DNA of 50,858 nt from Phycisphaerae bacterium (GCA_022072505.1 JAJVHU010000046.1:1-50858), one strand, 5' to 3'; counted from the stretch's first letter, positions 34,432 to 43,666 are shown. Program-made: numbers and translations. Notes: generated from the sequence alone by a model not told the origin.

Positions 34432-37122
34432 TCATTCGGAGGCCGGCGTCAACGCCGACCATCGTGCGGCGTCGTCTTCTCGATCCGCTCGAAGGCAAAG
34501 TTCTGCGAGCGCGGCCGCGAGGGTCGTCCGATCGCGAGCCGTCGAAGAGGCCGCCAAGTCGCATTGCCGGAGGACGCCCAGATCGTCAGCAGCCTCCAGG
34601 GCCGGGCCGACAAGCGACGAGTCGCTCGCCGCCTGAATCAGCAGTGCGGCGTAGTCGCCGCAATACACCCAGCCTTTTCCTGCCCAAAGCGCATCGTCTC
34701 CTACATATCGGGGCATGGCGATCGCATAGGAATTCAGGGCCTCCTCCGAACGTCCCGATTGCGAGCAAGTCAGAGCGAATGCGACAGTCGTTTTCATGGT
34801 GGTTGGATGATCTTCCCCGAGAACCTGACGCCGGCCCTTGAGGGCCTTGAGAAGCATCTCGTAGGACTCCGCCAATTGGTCAGACTTGCGCAATCCCAGC
34901 CCGAGATTGTGCATGACTTGCAACGTTTCGGGGTGGAGCCATCCGTAGGAGTCCATGTGCGATTCGAGGCTGCAGGTGTACTGATCCACGGCCTCCCTTA
35001 TGCGCCCGAGGTCGCTCAACGCCAGTGCGAGCATGTTTCTCGCCTTGCTCGTATACGGATCGGCGTCCCCGTGGAGTTCAGCCCTGATGTCAACGGCTTC
35101 CTGAAAATAGGGAATGGCTCTGTCGGGAAATCCATGTTCACGATACAAGCCCCCAATGTTTAGAGAATGTTCGCTTGCCGTGTCGCTGAGTCTCCCGCGA
35201 AGCGAGGTCACGCTGTCAAGCCCTTTGTTCAACCAGGTCGCCGCGAGTTCCGTGTTTGTTCTGGCTTTGTATACCAATCCGATGTACGAGTACGTTTCCA
35301 TGGTGTACTCGTGATTCCTGCCCAAGATGGACAGTGCCAGATCAAGAGCCTGAAAGTGGAGTTTCTCCGACTCGTCAAGGCGGCCGCGCGCCCGCTCGGT
35401 AAACGCGATCCGATTCAGGTCTCGAATATACTCGGCATCGACTTCGGAGGACAGAATCCTTCGAAATTCGAGCGACTTCCACTTCGCCGCGATAGCCTTG
35501 TCGAATTGGTGGAGATTCCCGTAAATGCTAAACAGCTCTTGCAGAACGCGAAGATGCCGCGGCGCGATGTCATCCGAATCCAGATGTTCGATGACCTCCC
35601 ACGCCTGATCCGCGTAGGATTCTGCCGGCTTGAATTGGCCTTGCTGGTGCTCGGATATGGCGAGAATTGAGTAGAAATCTGCGACGTCCATTGCCGACGC
35701 CTCAGTCCCCTCATCGAGAATCTTGACGATCGGAGTGGTGACCACCTGTCGGATGATTTCTCTCCCGAGGTCCGTGTCGGACATGTTTCGGCGCCACGGG
35801 CGAAGGCTGGCGCCGATCGCGGTTGGATCCAGCGTTGAAATCCACCGGGTGACCGCTTGCATCGTCGCATCCAAGGCGTCCGCGCTGCGGCGCGATCTGG
35901 TTTCAGACAGGGTCAGTCTCTGTGTCTGGAGGAAGAGAACCACCGAGAGCACAATCAAGAATGCGCCGAAGGTGGTTGATGCTGTGAACCAGGCCACGTG
36001 ACGTCGAACCAGTCGCCGAAAGTTATAAAACGCGTTGGCAGGTCTCGCCTCAATCGGTCGTTGATCCAGGAACCGCTCCACGTCGTCCGCCAGCGACTGG
36101 ACGGTGGGGTAGCGGCGTTTCGGGTCGGGGTCGATGGCTGCGTGGACAATGAGCGCGAGATCCGTAGGCGTCTTCGGCGCTCGCTTCAGGAGGGGGATGG
36201 GATCGAGGCGCTTCTGCTCCATGACCGCGAAGACGTCGTCGGCCGGCGCGTCGAAGGGCAGGCTTCCGCTGATCGCCTGATAGAGAATGACTCCGAGGGC
36301 ATAGACGTCGTCGCCCACGTCGGGAAAGCCGGAGTCGGTTCGGAACCGCTCGGGGCGCATGTAGGCCGGGGTTCCGGCCGCCAGCCCCGTTGCGGTGATC
36401 GTCTGCGTCGCGTCCTCGTCGGGTTCCAAAGCGCGGGCGATGCCGAAGTCAATGAGCTTCGGCTTGCCTTCCGTCGTGACCAGAATGTGCGACGGCTTCA
36501 GGTCGCGGTGAATCACGCCGCGGGCATGCGCATGCGCTGCCGCGCGGCAGACGTCGAGGAACAGCCGAAGCAGGTCGTGCAGCGCCGGTCGCACGCGGAC
36601 AAGGTATTCGAGCAGCGGCGCGCCCTGCACGCGGTCCATCGTGAAATACGGGAACTCGCCGTGCTCCGTCGAAAGCGTCCCGGCCTCGAGCACCCGCGCC
36701 ACGTTCTCATGCTCGATGCTCGCGAGCAGGCGGATTTCGCGGCGAAACCCGCGATAGGAGGCCGCGTCCGAGAGCGACGCATGGGCGAGTTTCAGGGCGA
36801 CGACGCGCGAGGGGTGATCCTGCTGCGCCTCGTAAACCACGCCGAACGCGCCGGCGCCAAGCCGCTTGAGGATGCGGTAAGGGCCGATCGTCCTGGGCGT
36901 GGGAAGTTCGATGCGCTCAGCGTCGCGCGAGAGTCGTTGGAAGGCGGGGACGCGCATGAACCCCTCGGCCTCCCGTCGGTCCAGTTCCGTCAGTCGTTGC
37001 ATCAGGCGTTCGATCCGGTCGGGCGTAAGTCCCAGGGTCTCAAGGAGCCGGCGGCGCTCGGGCGGGGGCGCTTCCAGAACCTTTTCATAAACGGCGGCAT
37101 CGGTCATCGGATCGGGCTTCAT
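34432..37122 (-). CDS. Kinase D: Ser/Thr kinase with one membrane helix and TPR region
   Basis: 896 residues from ATG 37122. A helical N-terminus (1-75) precedes the kinase domain (about 80-365): LGAGAFGVVYEA, lysine 111 in VALKLA, HRDLKPSH with Asp206, IDFGIA, and TPAYMRPE, where RPE replaces APE. One membrane helix follows (about 395-415, FGAFLIVLSVVLFLQTQ), then roughly 450 residues of TPR-type repeats, for example YSILAISEHQQGQFKPAESY and YIGLVYKARTNTELAATWL. The gene overlaps the ECF sigma gene by ATGA, a pairing common in planctomycetes. Lines sampled in the TPR half are 52-58% G+C against 73% in the kinase half. Confidence 0.93.
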   Translation of the reverse strand: MKPDPMTDAAVYEKVLEAPPPERRRLLETLGLTPDRIERLMQRLTELDRREAEGFMRVPAFQRLSRDAERIELPTPRTIGPYRILKRLGAGAFGVVYEAQQDHPSRVVALKLAHASLSDAASYRGFRREIRLLASIEHENVARVLEAGTLSTEHGEFPYFTMDRVQGAPLLEYLVRVRPALHDLLRLFLDVCRAAAHAHARGVIHRDLKPSHILVTTEGKPKLIDFGIARALEPDEDATQTITATGLAAGTPAYMRPERFRTDSGFPDVGDDVYALGVILYQAISGSLPFDAPADDVFAVMEQKRLDPIPLLKRAPKTPTDLALIVHAAIDPDPKRRYPTVQSLADDVERFLDQRPIEARPANAFYNFRRLVRRHVAWFTASTTFGAFLIVLSVVLFLQTQRLTLSETRSRRSADALDATMQAVTRWISTLDPTAIGASLRPWRRNMSDTDLGREIIRQVVTTPIVKILDEGTEASAMDVADFYSILAISEHQQGQFKPAESYADQAWEVIEHLDSDDIAPRHLRVLQELFSIYGNLHQFDKAIAAKWKSLEFRRILSSEVDAEYIRDLNRIAFTERARGRLDESEKLHFQALDLALSILGRNHEYTMETYSYIGLVYKARTNTELAATWLNKGLDSVTSLRGRLSDTASEHSLNIGGLYREHGFPDRAIPYFQEAVDIRAELHGDADPYTSKARNMLALALSDLGRIREAVDQYTCSLESHMDSYGWLHPETLQVMHNLGLGLRKSDQLAESYEMLLKALKGRRQVLGEDHPTTMKTTVAFALTCSQSGRSEEALNSYAIAMPRYVGDDALWAGKGWVYCGDYAALLIQAASDSSLVGPALEAADDLGVLRQCDLAASSTARDRTTLAAALAELCLRADREDDAARWSALTPASE

Positions 37123-37757
37123 GGATCCCCTTCTCCCCGCGCGGCGCCTTTGTCGTCGAGATACTCCAACAGGAGCGCTCGGGCGACCTCCCATTGGCGC
37201 CCGATGGTTCTGGACGACGTGCCGACGATCTCCGCGATCTCCTCCACCGTGCGCCCACAGTAATACTTGAGGTTCACGACCGCGGCGTGCTCAGGGTGGG
37301 TGGAGAGCAGCCGGTCGAATGCCGCCGTCAGGGCGACCTCCTGTTCAAGGCTTTCGAGGCGCGTCCCGGCGTTTTCAAGATCCACGGCGTCGCACTCCTC
37401 AAGTGACGTTTGCGGCGCGCCGCCGCCGCGCTTGTCGGCCTTTCTGGTCCGCCAGTAGTCGCAGATCACCTGCCGCACCACGCGCCCGAAGATCGCATAG
37501 AAATGCCGCCGGTCCGCGGGCCGCCACGCGCCGGCCTGGGATCGGAGACGCTCGTAAGCGTGACCAATCAGTGCCGTCGGGCTGAGCGTCCCGCCCGGCG
37601 GAGATCGGCGCCACTCGCGCTCGGCGACGCCGCGCAGCTCCTGGTAGATATGCGAAAAAAGGCGGTTCTCGCAGTCACGGTTCCCTGCCAGGAAGGCGGA
37701 GACCCACTGGGTGATGGGGGCGTCATCCCTGGGGGCCTCGTGCCTGGGGTCGTTCAT
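37119..37757 (-). CDS. ECF-family RNA polymerase sigma factor
   Basis: 212 residues from ATG 37757. Region 2 lies around residues 25-110 (LFSHIYQELRGVAEREWRR, LIGHAYERLRS, HFYAIFGRVVRQVICDYWR), and region 4 around 150-200 (LLSTHPEHAAVVNLKYYCG, VEEIAEIVGTSSRTIGRQWEVARALL). This belongs to the planctomycete-type ECF sigma group whose genes sit beside kinase-TPR genes. Its stop overlaps the kinase start by four bases, so a 1:1 output and phosphorylation control by kinase D are plausible. No anti-sigma gene is seen. Longer in-frame starts run back into the intergenic region. Confidence 0.92.
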   Translation of the reverse strand: MNDPRHEAPRDDAPITQWVSAFLAGNRDCENRLFSHIYQELRGVAEREWRRSPPGGTLSPTALIGHAYERLRSQAGAWRPADRRHFYAIFGRVVRQVICDYWRTRKADKRGGGAPQTSLEECDAVDLENAGTRLESLEQEVALTAAFDRLLSTHPEHAAVVNLKYYCGRTVEEIAEIVGTSSRTIGRQWEVARALLLEYLDDKGAARGEGDP

Positions 37758-37869
37758 GGCTGCGCACAACCTTTGCAGTTTGGGCGGTTTGCGTCCGCGC
37801 TTCGTTTCTTTGTCTCGCCGTGCCGTGCTTTCCGCATTACCTGGTGGAGGCGTGACCGTACGGCCGAGC

Positions 37870-37883
37870 GTGTCGGCCGACAC
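37870..37883. promoter_or_regulatory. 14-bp perfect palindrome, possible operator
   Basis: GTGTCGGCCGACAC lies in the 227-base divergent space between the ECF sigma gene and the RTX-type gene. Its place and perfect symmetry suit a dimeric regulator site. The regulator is unknown and chance is possible in GC-rich DNA. Confidence 0.35.
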
Positions 37884-37984
37884 AAGGAAGCAGCGCGGCC
37901 CGCCGGAGAAACCCAATCGGTCACCGGCTTACCGTTCCGCGACTGCCACGCCCCAGATCTCAGGTTAGAAAAGGAGAGCAGGCG

Positions 37985-38914
37985 ATGCAAGAGGCGATGA
38001 GGGCGGGCAGGAGGATTGGGATGGTTGCGGCGGTCGTCAGTTGCGGAATAGGACTCGCGCAGGTGCAAGCACAATCCTGCTTTGACGATCTGTGGATGAT
38101 TACATTGATTCGGGGAACGGACGGGCCTGACAGTATCCAAGGCACGATCATGCCCGAGCGCATTTGCTCCTTCGGAGGGGCGGATTACGTAGCGGCTGGG
38201 ATCCCGGGATGCGAGTACTGTGATGGGTGTGATTTCGTATCTGGTGGCGACGGTGATGACCCGGACCTGAATGGCAACCCCGGCGACGATTACATCAACG
38301 GCGGTCCCGGCCAGGATGTATGTTTGGGAGGAAAGGACAACGATACCCTGCGCGGCGGGCAGGGCAACGACCGACTCCACGGCGATGCCGGGCACGATGT
38401 GATGTGGGGCGACCTTGACGACGACTACCTGGTGAACTGGGACGGGGATGACACGTACGTCTATCGGCGGGGGGATGGGAACGACACGATCGAGGATAGC
38501 AACGGGTTGAATGTGTTGATGTTCCTCGACATCTCCGGACCGACAGACGATTATCGCGTTGGCGCCGACAGAGTGATCGAAATTCCCGATGGCAGGGTCG
38601 TCATCCTGGACTACTTCAGCTTCCCCGGGCGGTGGGTCATTCAGTACGCCATCCCGTGCAATGACCTCCGCTCATTCTCGGCGAAGTGCAAACGCGGGAA
38701 GGTCAAGGCGAAGGCGGTCATGCGGAATGACTCCCATGACGGGAAGCACCTGCTGTTCGGCGCGAGTTACCTGAACTACCGTGCGGAGATCCGCGACGAC
38801 AAAGCCGTGTTCAAGAACAGCGGCGAGTGCCTTCAGATGATCGGCGAGTTCGACGTGTACCTCGCCAGCCACGAGCGCTGCGGCGGTTTCCGGGAGCACG
38901 TCGTCTGTCAATAA
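37985..38914 (+). CDS. Secreted protein with RTX-type calcium-binding repeats
   Basis: 309 residues from ATG 37985 behind AAAAGGAGAG. The signal peptide runs to about residue 30 (AAVVSCGIGLAQVQAQS). Residues 75-165 carry glycine/aspartate nonapeptides of the hemolysin type: SGGDGDD, NPGDDYINGGPGQD, CLGGKDNDTLRGGQGNDRLHG, DGDDTYVYRRGDGNDTI. The C-terminal 100 residues are a separate domain with FSAKCKRGKVKAKAV and Cys residues. Calcium-dependent folding outside the cell is expected; the job is unknown. It uses a Sec-type signal rather than a C-terminal RTX secretion signal. Confidence 0.8.
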   Translation: MQEAMRAGRRIGMVAAVVSCGIGLAQVQAQSCFDDLWMITLIRGTDGPDSIQGTIMPERICSFGGADYVAAGIPGCEYCDGCDFVSGGDGDDPDLNGNPGDDYINGGPGQDVCLGGKDNDTLRGGQGNDRLHGDAGHDVMWGDLDDDYLVNWDGDDTYVYRRGDGNDTIEDSNGLNVLMFLDISGPTDDYRVGADRVIEIPDGRVVILDYFSFPGRWVIQYAIPCNDLRSFSAKCKRGKVKAKAVMRNDSHDGKHLLFGASYLNYRAEIRDDKAVFKNSGECLQMIGEFDVYLASHERCGGFREHVVCQ

Positions 38915-39143
38915 GACGCTGCCTGGGTCTCCACGTGACTCCGGTGCGCCGCGGCGCGCGGGCGCTCTTTCATGGGGGCGCTCGCGGCGCCGGCGTGCTC
39001 CTTCATTGGGCAGACGGGCGTAGTTCGAGAAATGCTTGGAATTCGGGTGTGAGATTTGGGATGTGCGATGTCGGATGTGCCGCCAGCGCGACAGCGCCAA
39101 TCCGGAATCTGAAATCCTCAATCATGCATCCAAATCCCGCTTC

Positions 39144-39164
39144 CTAACGGGCGCGGTTCGGTTT
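39144..39164. repeat. 21-bp copy of the dikinase gene 3' end
   Basis: CTAACGGGCGCGGTTCGGTTT here matches 39285-39305 at 20 of 21 bases. That second site is the end of the dikinase gene, encoding PTRAR-stop. The inverted-repeat element lies between the two. The surrounding 39040-39140 has the GGGATTT/GGATGTGCGATGT look of worn low-complexity repeats. Confidence 0.75.
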
Positions 39165-39183
39165 CTTGCCGGAACCTGCTTCC

Positions 39184-39288
39184 TAACAGCTCGTTGAAGA
39201 ACCCGGGATCGGTCTTTGTGATACCGGTTTTTCCCGATGAAATTCGCCTCCCGGAGGGACGCGCTATCCTTTTTCAACGGGCTGCTAA
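39184..39288 (-). mobile_element. 105-bp inverted-repeat element (MITE-like), copy 2
   Basis: Inverted relative to 31222-31328 and about 85% alike over its length. On the minus strand it opens TTAGCAGCCCGTTGAAAAAG and closes with GTTCTTCAACGAGCTGTTA. The hairpin TCCC-TCC-GGGA is kept. The TAG in its first four bases is the stop codon of the dikinase gene. No open frame. Confidence 0.75.
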
Positions 39289-42200
39289 CGGGCGCGGGTC
39301 GGTTTTTTGTTGCTCGGTTTGGCGCGCTTTTTCCCGCCGTCTTTCGCGTGTGATCGTGATGTTGAGGTTCGGGCGCCGCCGCGTTCCGCCAGCGTCGCCT
39401 GGGCCGCAGCCAGTCTCGCTACTGGGACACGGAAGGGGCTGCAGGAGACGTAGTCCAGTCCGACCGTGTTGAAGAAGCGGATCGAGTCCGGGTCGCCGCC
39501 GTGTTCGCCGCAGACGCCAAGCTTCAAGTTCCGGCGCGTCTGCCGCCCAAGTCGGCAGGCCAGGTCCACCAGCTTGCCCACGCCCGCCGCGTCCAGCGAC
39601 TGAAACGGATCGGCGGGGAAGACGGCGGTCTTGTCCTTGTCCACGTAGTCGGGCAGGAAGCGCCCCGCGTCGTCGCGGGACAGGCCCATCGTCATCTGCG
39701 TCAGGTCGTTCGTTCCGAAGCTGAAGAAGTCGGAGACCGCCGCCACCTCATCCGCCAGCAGCGCCGCCCGCGGCACCTCGATCATCGTTCCGACGAGGTA
39801 GTTCAAGCGGCCGGCGCGACTCCCGCGGCCGCTTTTTTTCGACGGCGCGGCGGACTTTGGCGAGGCCGAACGTTTGTGCATTGCGGCGGCGCCAGCGTTC
39901 GAGGACGCGGCGCCGTTGTTCGAGGATGCGGCGAGGGAGTCCGGGAAGCCCGCGCCCGCCGTCCCGTCTGCGATGACGCGCTCCGCCACGTCGCGCACGC
40001 GGTCGGCCAGGAGGCGCATCTCCTTCCCGTCCATCGTCAGCGGGATCATGATCTCCGGTGCGACGGGCGTGCCGCGGGACCGGCACTGCAGCGCCGCCTC
40101 GATGATCGCCCGGACCTGCATGTCGAGAATCTCGGGGTAGGTGATGCACAGGCGGCAGCCGCGGTGCCCGAGCATCGGGTTGGACTCGTGAAGCTGCTCG
40201 CTGCGGCGCAGGATGTGCTCCGCGGAAAGCCCGGTGACCCGCGCCAGCGCCTCGGCCTGCTCCCGCGATTTCGGCACGAATTCGTGCAGCGGCGGGTCGA
40301 TGAGGCGGATCGTGACGGGGCGTCCGTCCATCGCCTCGAAGATGCCGACGAAGTCCTCGCGCTGATACGGGAGGAGCTTGCCCAGCGCCGCGACGCGCTG
40401 CTCGACGGACTCGGCGACGATCATCTCCTGGATCGCCAGTTGCCGCTCGGTCGTGGCGAAGAACATGTGCTCCGTGCGGCACAGACCGATGCCCTCCGCG
40501 CCGAACTCGACCGCCCGGCGGGCGTCTTCCGGGGTGTCGGCGTTGGTGCGGACGCGAAGCCGGCGCAGGTCGTCGCACCAGGACAGGAGCGTCTCGAATT
40601 CCGGCGGCGCCGTCGGACGCACCAGGGCGAGCGACCCCTGGTAAACACGACCGCTGGTTCCGTCCAGGGTGATCGCGTCGCCTTCGCGCAGGGTCCGCCC
40701 GTTGACCGAGACCGTCCGGGCGCGCTCGTCGATGTTGAGCGCCCCGCACCCGACGATGCAGCACTTGCCCCAGCCGCGCGCGACCACCGCCGCGTGCGAC
40801 GTCTTTCCGCCGGTGGCGGTGAGGATCCCCGCCGCCGCGTGCATGCCGCCGACGTCCTCCGGCGACGTCTCCTTCCGCACAAGTACGACAGCCGTTCCCG
40901 CCGCCGCGCGGCGCTCGGCCTCATGCGCGGAGAATACGACCTGTCCCCCCGCGGCGCCGGGAACCGCGTTGATGCCTTCACAAAGAAGCTGACGATCGAG
41001 GGCGTCTCGCGCCAATCCCGGGTCGATGATCGGGTAAAAGAGCCTCTCGATGTCGGTCGGCGTGATTCGTTGAACCGCCTGGGCCCGGGTCAGGATCGGT
41101 TTCGACGCCGCTTTGGCGTAGCGCGCGGGGAGGTATCGCATCCTGACCAGCCGTCGCGCCGCGGCCGCGTCCACCACGCCCGTCGTCGCCTGATCCACCG
41201 CGATCTTGAACGTCGCGGCGGGCGAGCGCTTTCCGGAGCGGCATTGCAGCATGTAAAGCGTGCCGCGCTCGATCGTGAATTCGAGATCCTGCATGTCCTG
41301 GTAATGCACTTCGAGCATGACGCGGACGGCCTCGAGCTGGTCGTAGGCCTCGGGCATCAGCTCGCGCAGGCGGTCGAGCGGGACGGGCGTGCGGATACCG
41401 GCGACGACGTCCTCGCCCTGGGCGTTGATGAGCAGGTCGCCGTAGAAGACGCGCTCGCCGGTGCTGGGGTCGCGGGTGAAGCAGACGCCCGTCCCCGAGT
41501 CGTCGCCCATGTTGCCGAAAACCATCTGAACGACGTTGACCGCCGTGCCGTTAAGGTCGGCGATGTTCTCGACGCGGCGGTAGGTGACGGCTTTTTCCGC
41601 GTTCCAGGAACTGAAGACCGCGTTGATCGCGCCGCGAAGCTGGTCGAAAGGATCCTGCGGGAACTCCTCGCCGGTCGTCTCGCGGTAGATGTTCTTCAGG
41701 AACCCGACGAGGCGTTCAAGCTCCTCGGCGTTCACGTCCGTGTCGAGGATCGCCTCGTCCGCGCGGCGGGCGAGGCGCGGGCGCGAGACCTCTTCCTTGA
41801 CCCTGTCGAAGGCCGCGTCGAACTTGTGCCGCTCGACGCCGCGGGCGGTCGCGCCGTACATCGTGATGAAGCGGCGGTAGGAGTCGAAGGCGAAGCGGCG
41901 GTTGCCCGATACCTTCGCCAGCCCCTCGACGGAGTCGTCATTGAGTCCGAGATTGAGGATCGTCTCCATCATGCCCGGCATCGAGCGCGCGGCTCCGCTG
42001 CGGACGGACACAAGCAGGGGATCCTTCGCGCCGCCGAGCTTCTTCTTCGTCAGGCGCTCCAGGGATCGAACGCCGTCGCGGATCTGCGCCTCGAGCCCTC
42101 GCGGCCACGTTCCGCCTGACTTCAGATACGCCTCGCAGGTCGTCGTCGTGATCGTGAACCCCGCGGGGACGGGCAGACCGATCCGCGTCATCTCCGCCAG

Positions 42201-42296
42201 TCCCGCCCCTTTGCCGCCGAGCAGCAACTTCTGATCGCCCCGGCCTTCCGCCTTGCCCCTGCCGAACGAGTAAACGAGCTTCCCCGCAGCCGCCAT
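39285..42296 (-). CDS. ppdK: Pyruvate, phosphate dikinase
   Basis: 1003 residues from ATG 42296. It interconverts pyruvate, ATP and phosphate with phosphoenolpyruvate, AMP and pyrophosphate. Visible parts: N-terminal ATP-grasp (LLLGGKGAGLAEMTRIGLPV, SVRSGAARSMPGMMETILNLG), the swivelling domain with catalytic His in GGKTSHAAVVARGWGKCCIVG, and the PEP barrel (MIEVPRAALLADEVA, FFSFGTNDLTQM, VCGEHGGDP with the catalytic Cys). Two oddities: about 50 Ala/Ser/Lys-rich residues inserted before LNYLVGTMIEVPRAA, and a basic tail of about 30 residues. Both explain the excess over the usual 870-900. The stop codon is part of a repeat element. The 296 bases upstream hold nothing clear. Confidence 0.95.
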   Translation of the reverse strand: MAAAGKLVYSFGRGKAEGRGDQKLLLGGKGAGLAEMTRIGLPVPAGFTITTTTCEAYLKSGGTWPRGLEAQIRDGVRSLERLTKKKLGGAKDPLLVSVRSGAARSMPGMMETILNLGLNDDSVEGLAKVSGNRRFAFDSYRRFITMYGATARGVERHKFDAAFDRVKEEVSRPRLARRADEAILDTDVNAEELERLVGFLKNIYRETTGEEFPQDPFDQLRGAINAVFSSWNAEKAVTYRRVENIADLNGTAVNVVQMVFGNMGDDSGTGVCFTRDPSTGERVFYGDLLINAQGEDVVAGIRTPVPLDRLRELMPEAYDQLEAVRVMLEVHYQDMQDLEFTIERGTLYMLQCRSGKRSPAATFKIAVDQATTGVVDAAAARRLVRMRYLPARYAKAASKPILTRAQAVQRITPTDIERLFYPIIDPGLARDALDRQLLCEGINAVPGAAGGQVVFSAHEAERRAAAGTAVVLVRKETSPEDVGGMHAAAGILTATGGKTSHAAVVARGWGKCCIVGCGALNIDERARTVSVNGRTLREGDAITLDGTSGRVYQGSLALVRPTAPPEFETLLSWCDDLRRLRVRTNADTPEDARRAVEFGAEGIGLCRTEHMFFATTERQLAIQEMIVAESVEQRVAALGKLLPYQREDFVGIFEAMDGRPVTIRLIDPPLHEFVPKSREQAEALARVTGLSAEHILRRSEQLHESNPMLGHRGCRLCITYPEILDMQVRAIIEAALQCRSRGTPVAPEIMIPLTMDGKEMRLLADRVRDVAERVIADGTAGAGFPDSLAASSNNGAASSNAGAAAMHKRSASPKSAAPSKKSGRGSRAGRLNYLVGTMIEVPRAALLADEVAAVSDFFSFGTNDLTQMTMGLSRDDAGRFLPDYVDKDKTAVFPADPFQSLDAAGVGKLVDLACRLGRQTRRNLKLGVCGEHGGDPDSIRFFNTVGLDYVSCSPFRVPVARLAAAQATLAERGGARTSTSRSHAKDGGKKRAKPSNKKPTRAR

Positions 42297-42592
42297 GCCG
42301 ATGCTCCCTGTGAAAGAAAACCGCCGGCGCGGTCGGGAAAGACCCGGTGCTGCCGGCGAGCGCCACAACCGGCATCGCCGGGGTCCACGCGCGTCCCGCG
42401 CGACGGCGCTCTTCCGGCAATCCGGAGGTCAATGCCGAATATAAGGTTCTGCGAAAGCGGCGTCAAAAACCCCTGCGCAACGGCGGCGGACCGCGGAAAC
42501 CGGCTTCGGCATCCGGCTGGATTGCATATCCGCGCGTGCGGACTCTCGGTTGCCTTTCATATATGCCTTGCCGCATTTCACGCGGTCCGGTG

Positions 42593-43666
42593 TCACCGCC
42601 CAAGACGGTGGACGACGGCTTCAACGACGCGCTCAGGCGAGAGATCCTTCATGCACCGGTGCGCGTGCGGGCATTGCCGCAGGTGGCGCAGAAAGCAGGG
42701 CGAGCAATCCAGGTCGAGGCGCAGGACGTCGCCGCTGCGCCGGTAAGGACCGGTCCGCGCGGGGCTGGTCGGGCCCATCAGGCACACGAGCGGACGGTTC
42801 AGCGCCACCGCGATGTGCATCGGCGCGGAATCATGACAGAGCACCAAGCCGGCGAGTTCAATCACGGCGCTCATGACGCGAACGTCCGTCCGTCCGGCGA
42901 GGTTCAGCGGACTTCTCCGGCAGGAGGCGGCGATCCGCGCGCAGCGTTCTCGTTCGGCGCCGGCGCCGATCAGGACGCAGACCGCGCCGCGCTCGGTCAG
43001 CGCGTCAATTACGGCGGCGAAGCCCGACTCCGACCACTCCTTCGTCTCCCATCGTGCGCCGGGCACAACCGCCACCCACGGTCGCCCGCCGGGTTCCGCG
43101 CCTGCCTCGCCTTCCTGGAGAAGCTGTCGCGCGGTCCGGCGATCGGAATCTGTCAGAGCAAGGTGGAACTCGACCGCGTCCGAGCGCGTCGAGAGCGACG
43201 CCAGGACGCGCAGGTTCTTGTCCACCGCATGTTCATCGGGAAGCGGAGTCGCTACGCGGTGGGTGTAAAATAAAGGCGCGCCTTCCCGCGCCGCGCGGAA
43301 ACCCACCCGAACCGCCGCACCGGTGGCCCGAGCGATCACCGCGCTGCGGAACAACCCCTGAAGGTCGATCACCAGATCGTAGCGCCGCGCTCGAAGGTCA
43401 CCGAGAAACCGCGCGAAATCTCGCGTGACCGCAAGGCTGCGTCCGACCCGCCCGAACCGCGCTCGATCAAAAAGCACGACCTCGTTCAACGCGGGATTCC
43501 CAACCAACAGCGGCGCAAACGCCGGCGCTGCCAGCCAGTCAATCCGGGCCGTGGGATAGCGCCCTCGCAATCCGGAAAGCGCCGGCAGCGCATGCACGAC
43601 ATCGCCCAGCGAACTGGGCTTGATCAGCAGGATTCGCTCAAAGTCCCGATCCTTCAACGACGTCAC
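42593..43666 (-). CDS. Glycosyltransferase family 9 (heptosyltransferase-like)
   Basis: 357 residues from GTG 43666. The GT-B fold signatures of the WaaC/WaaF group are present: RILLIKPSSLGDVVHALPAL at the N-terminus, DLVIDLQGLFRSAVIA, VAVVPGARWETKEWSESGF, LCHDSAPMHIAVALNRPLVCL and GPTSPARTGPY. Such enzymes add heptose (or a related sugar) from an ADP-sugar to the lipopolysaccharide core in the cytoplasm. A Cys-rich end, CSPCFLRHLRQCPHAHRCM, matches the family's C-terminal CXXC-type segment. No other LPS genes are adjacent. The 358-base divergent gap to the SulP gene shows no clear promoter. Confidence 0.9.
   Translation of the reverse strand: MTSLKDRDFERILLIKPSSLGDVVHALPALSGLRGRYPTARIDWLAAPAFAPLLVGNPALNEVVLFDRARFGRVGRSLAVTRDFARFLGDLRARRYDLVIDLQGLFRSAVIARATGAAVRVGFRAAREGAPLFYTHRVATPLPDEHAVDKNLRVLASLSTRSDAVEFHLALTDSDRRTARQLLQEGEAGAEPGGRPWVAVVPGARWETKEWSESGFAAVIDALTERGAVCVLIGAGAERERCARIAASCRRSPLNLAGRTDVRVMSAVIELAGLVLCHDSAPMHIAVALNRPLVCLMGPTSPARTGPYRRSGDVLRLDLDCSPCFLRHLRQCPHAHRCMKDLSPERVVEAVVHRLGR

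Noticed and set aside
39501..42119. 872-codon plus-strand open frame opposite the dikinase
   Set aside because: It is the antisense shadow of ppdK, which has complete catalytic motifs.
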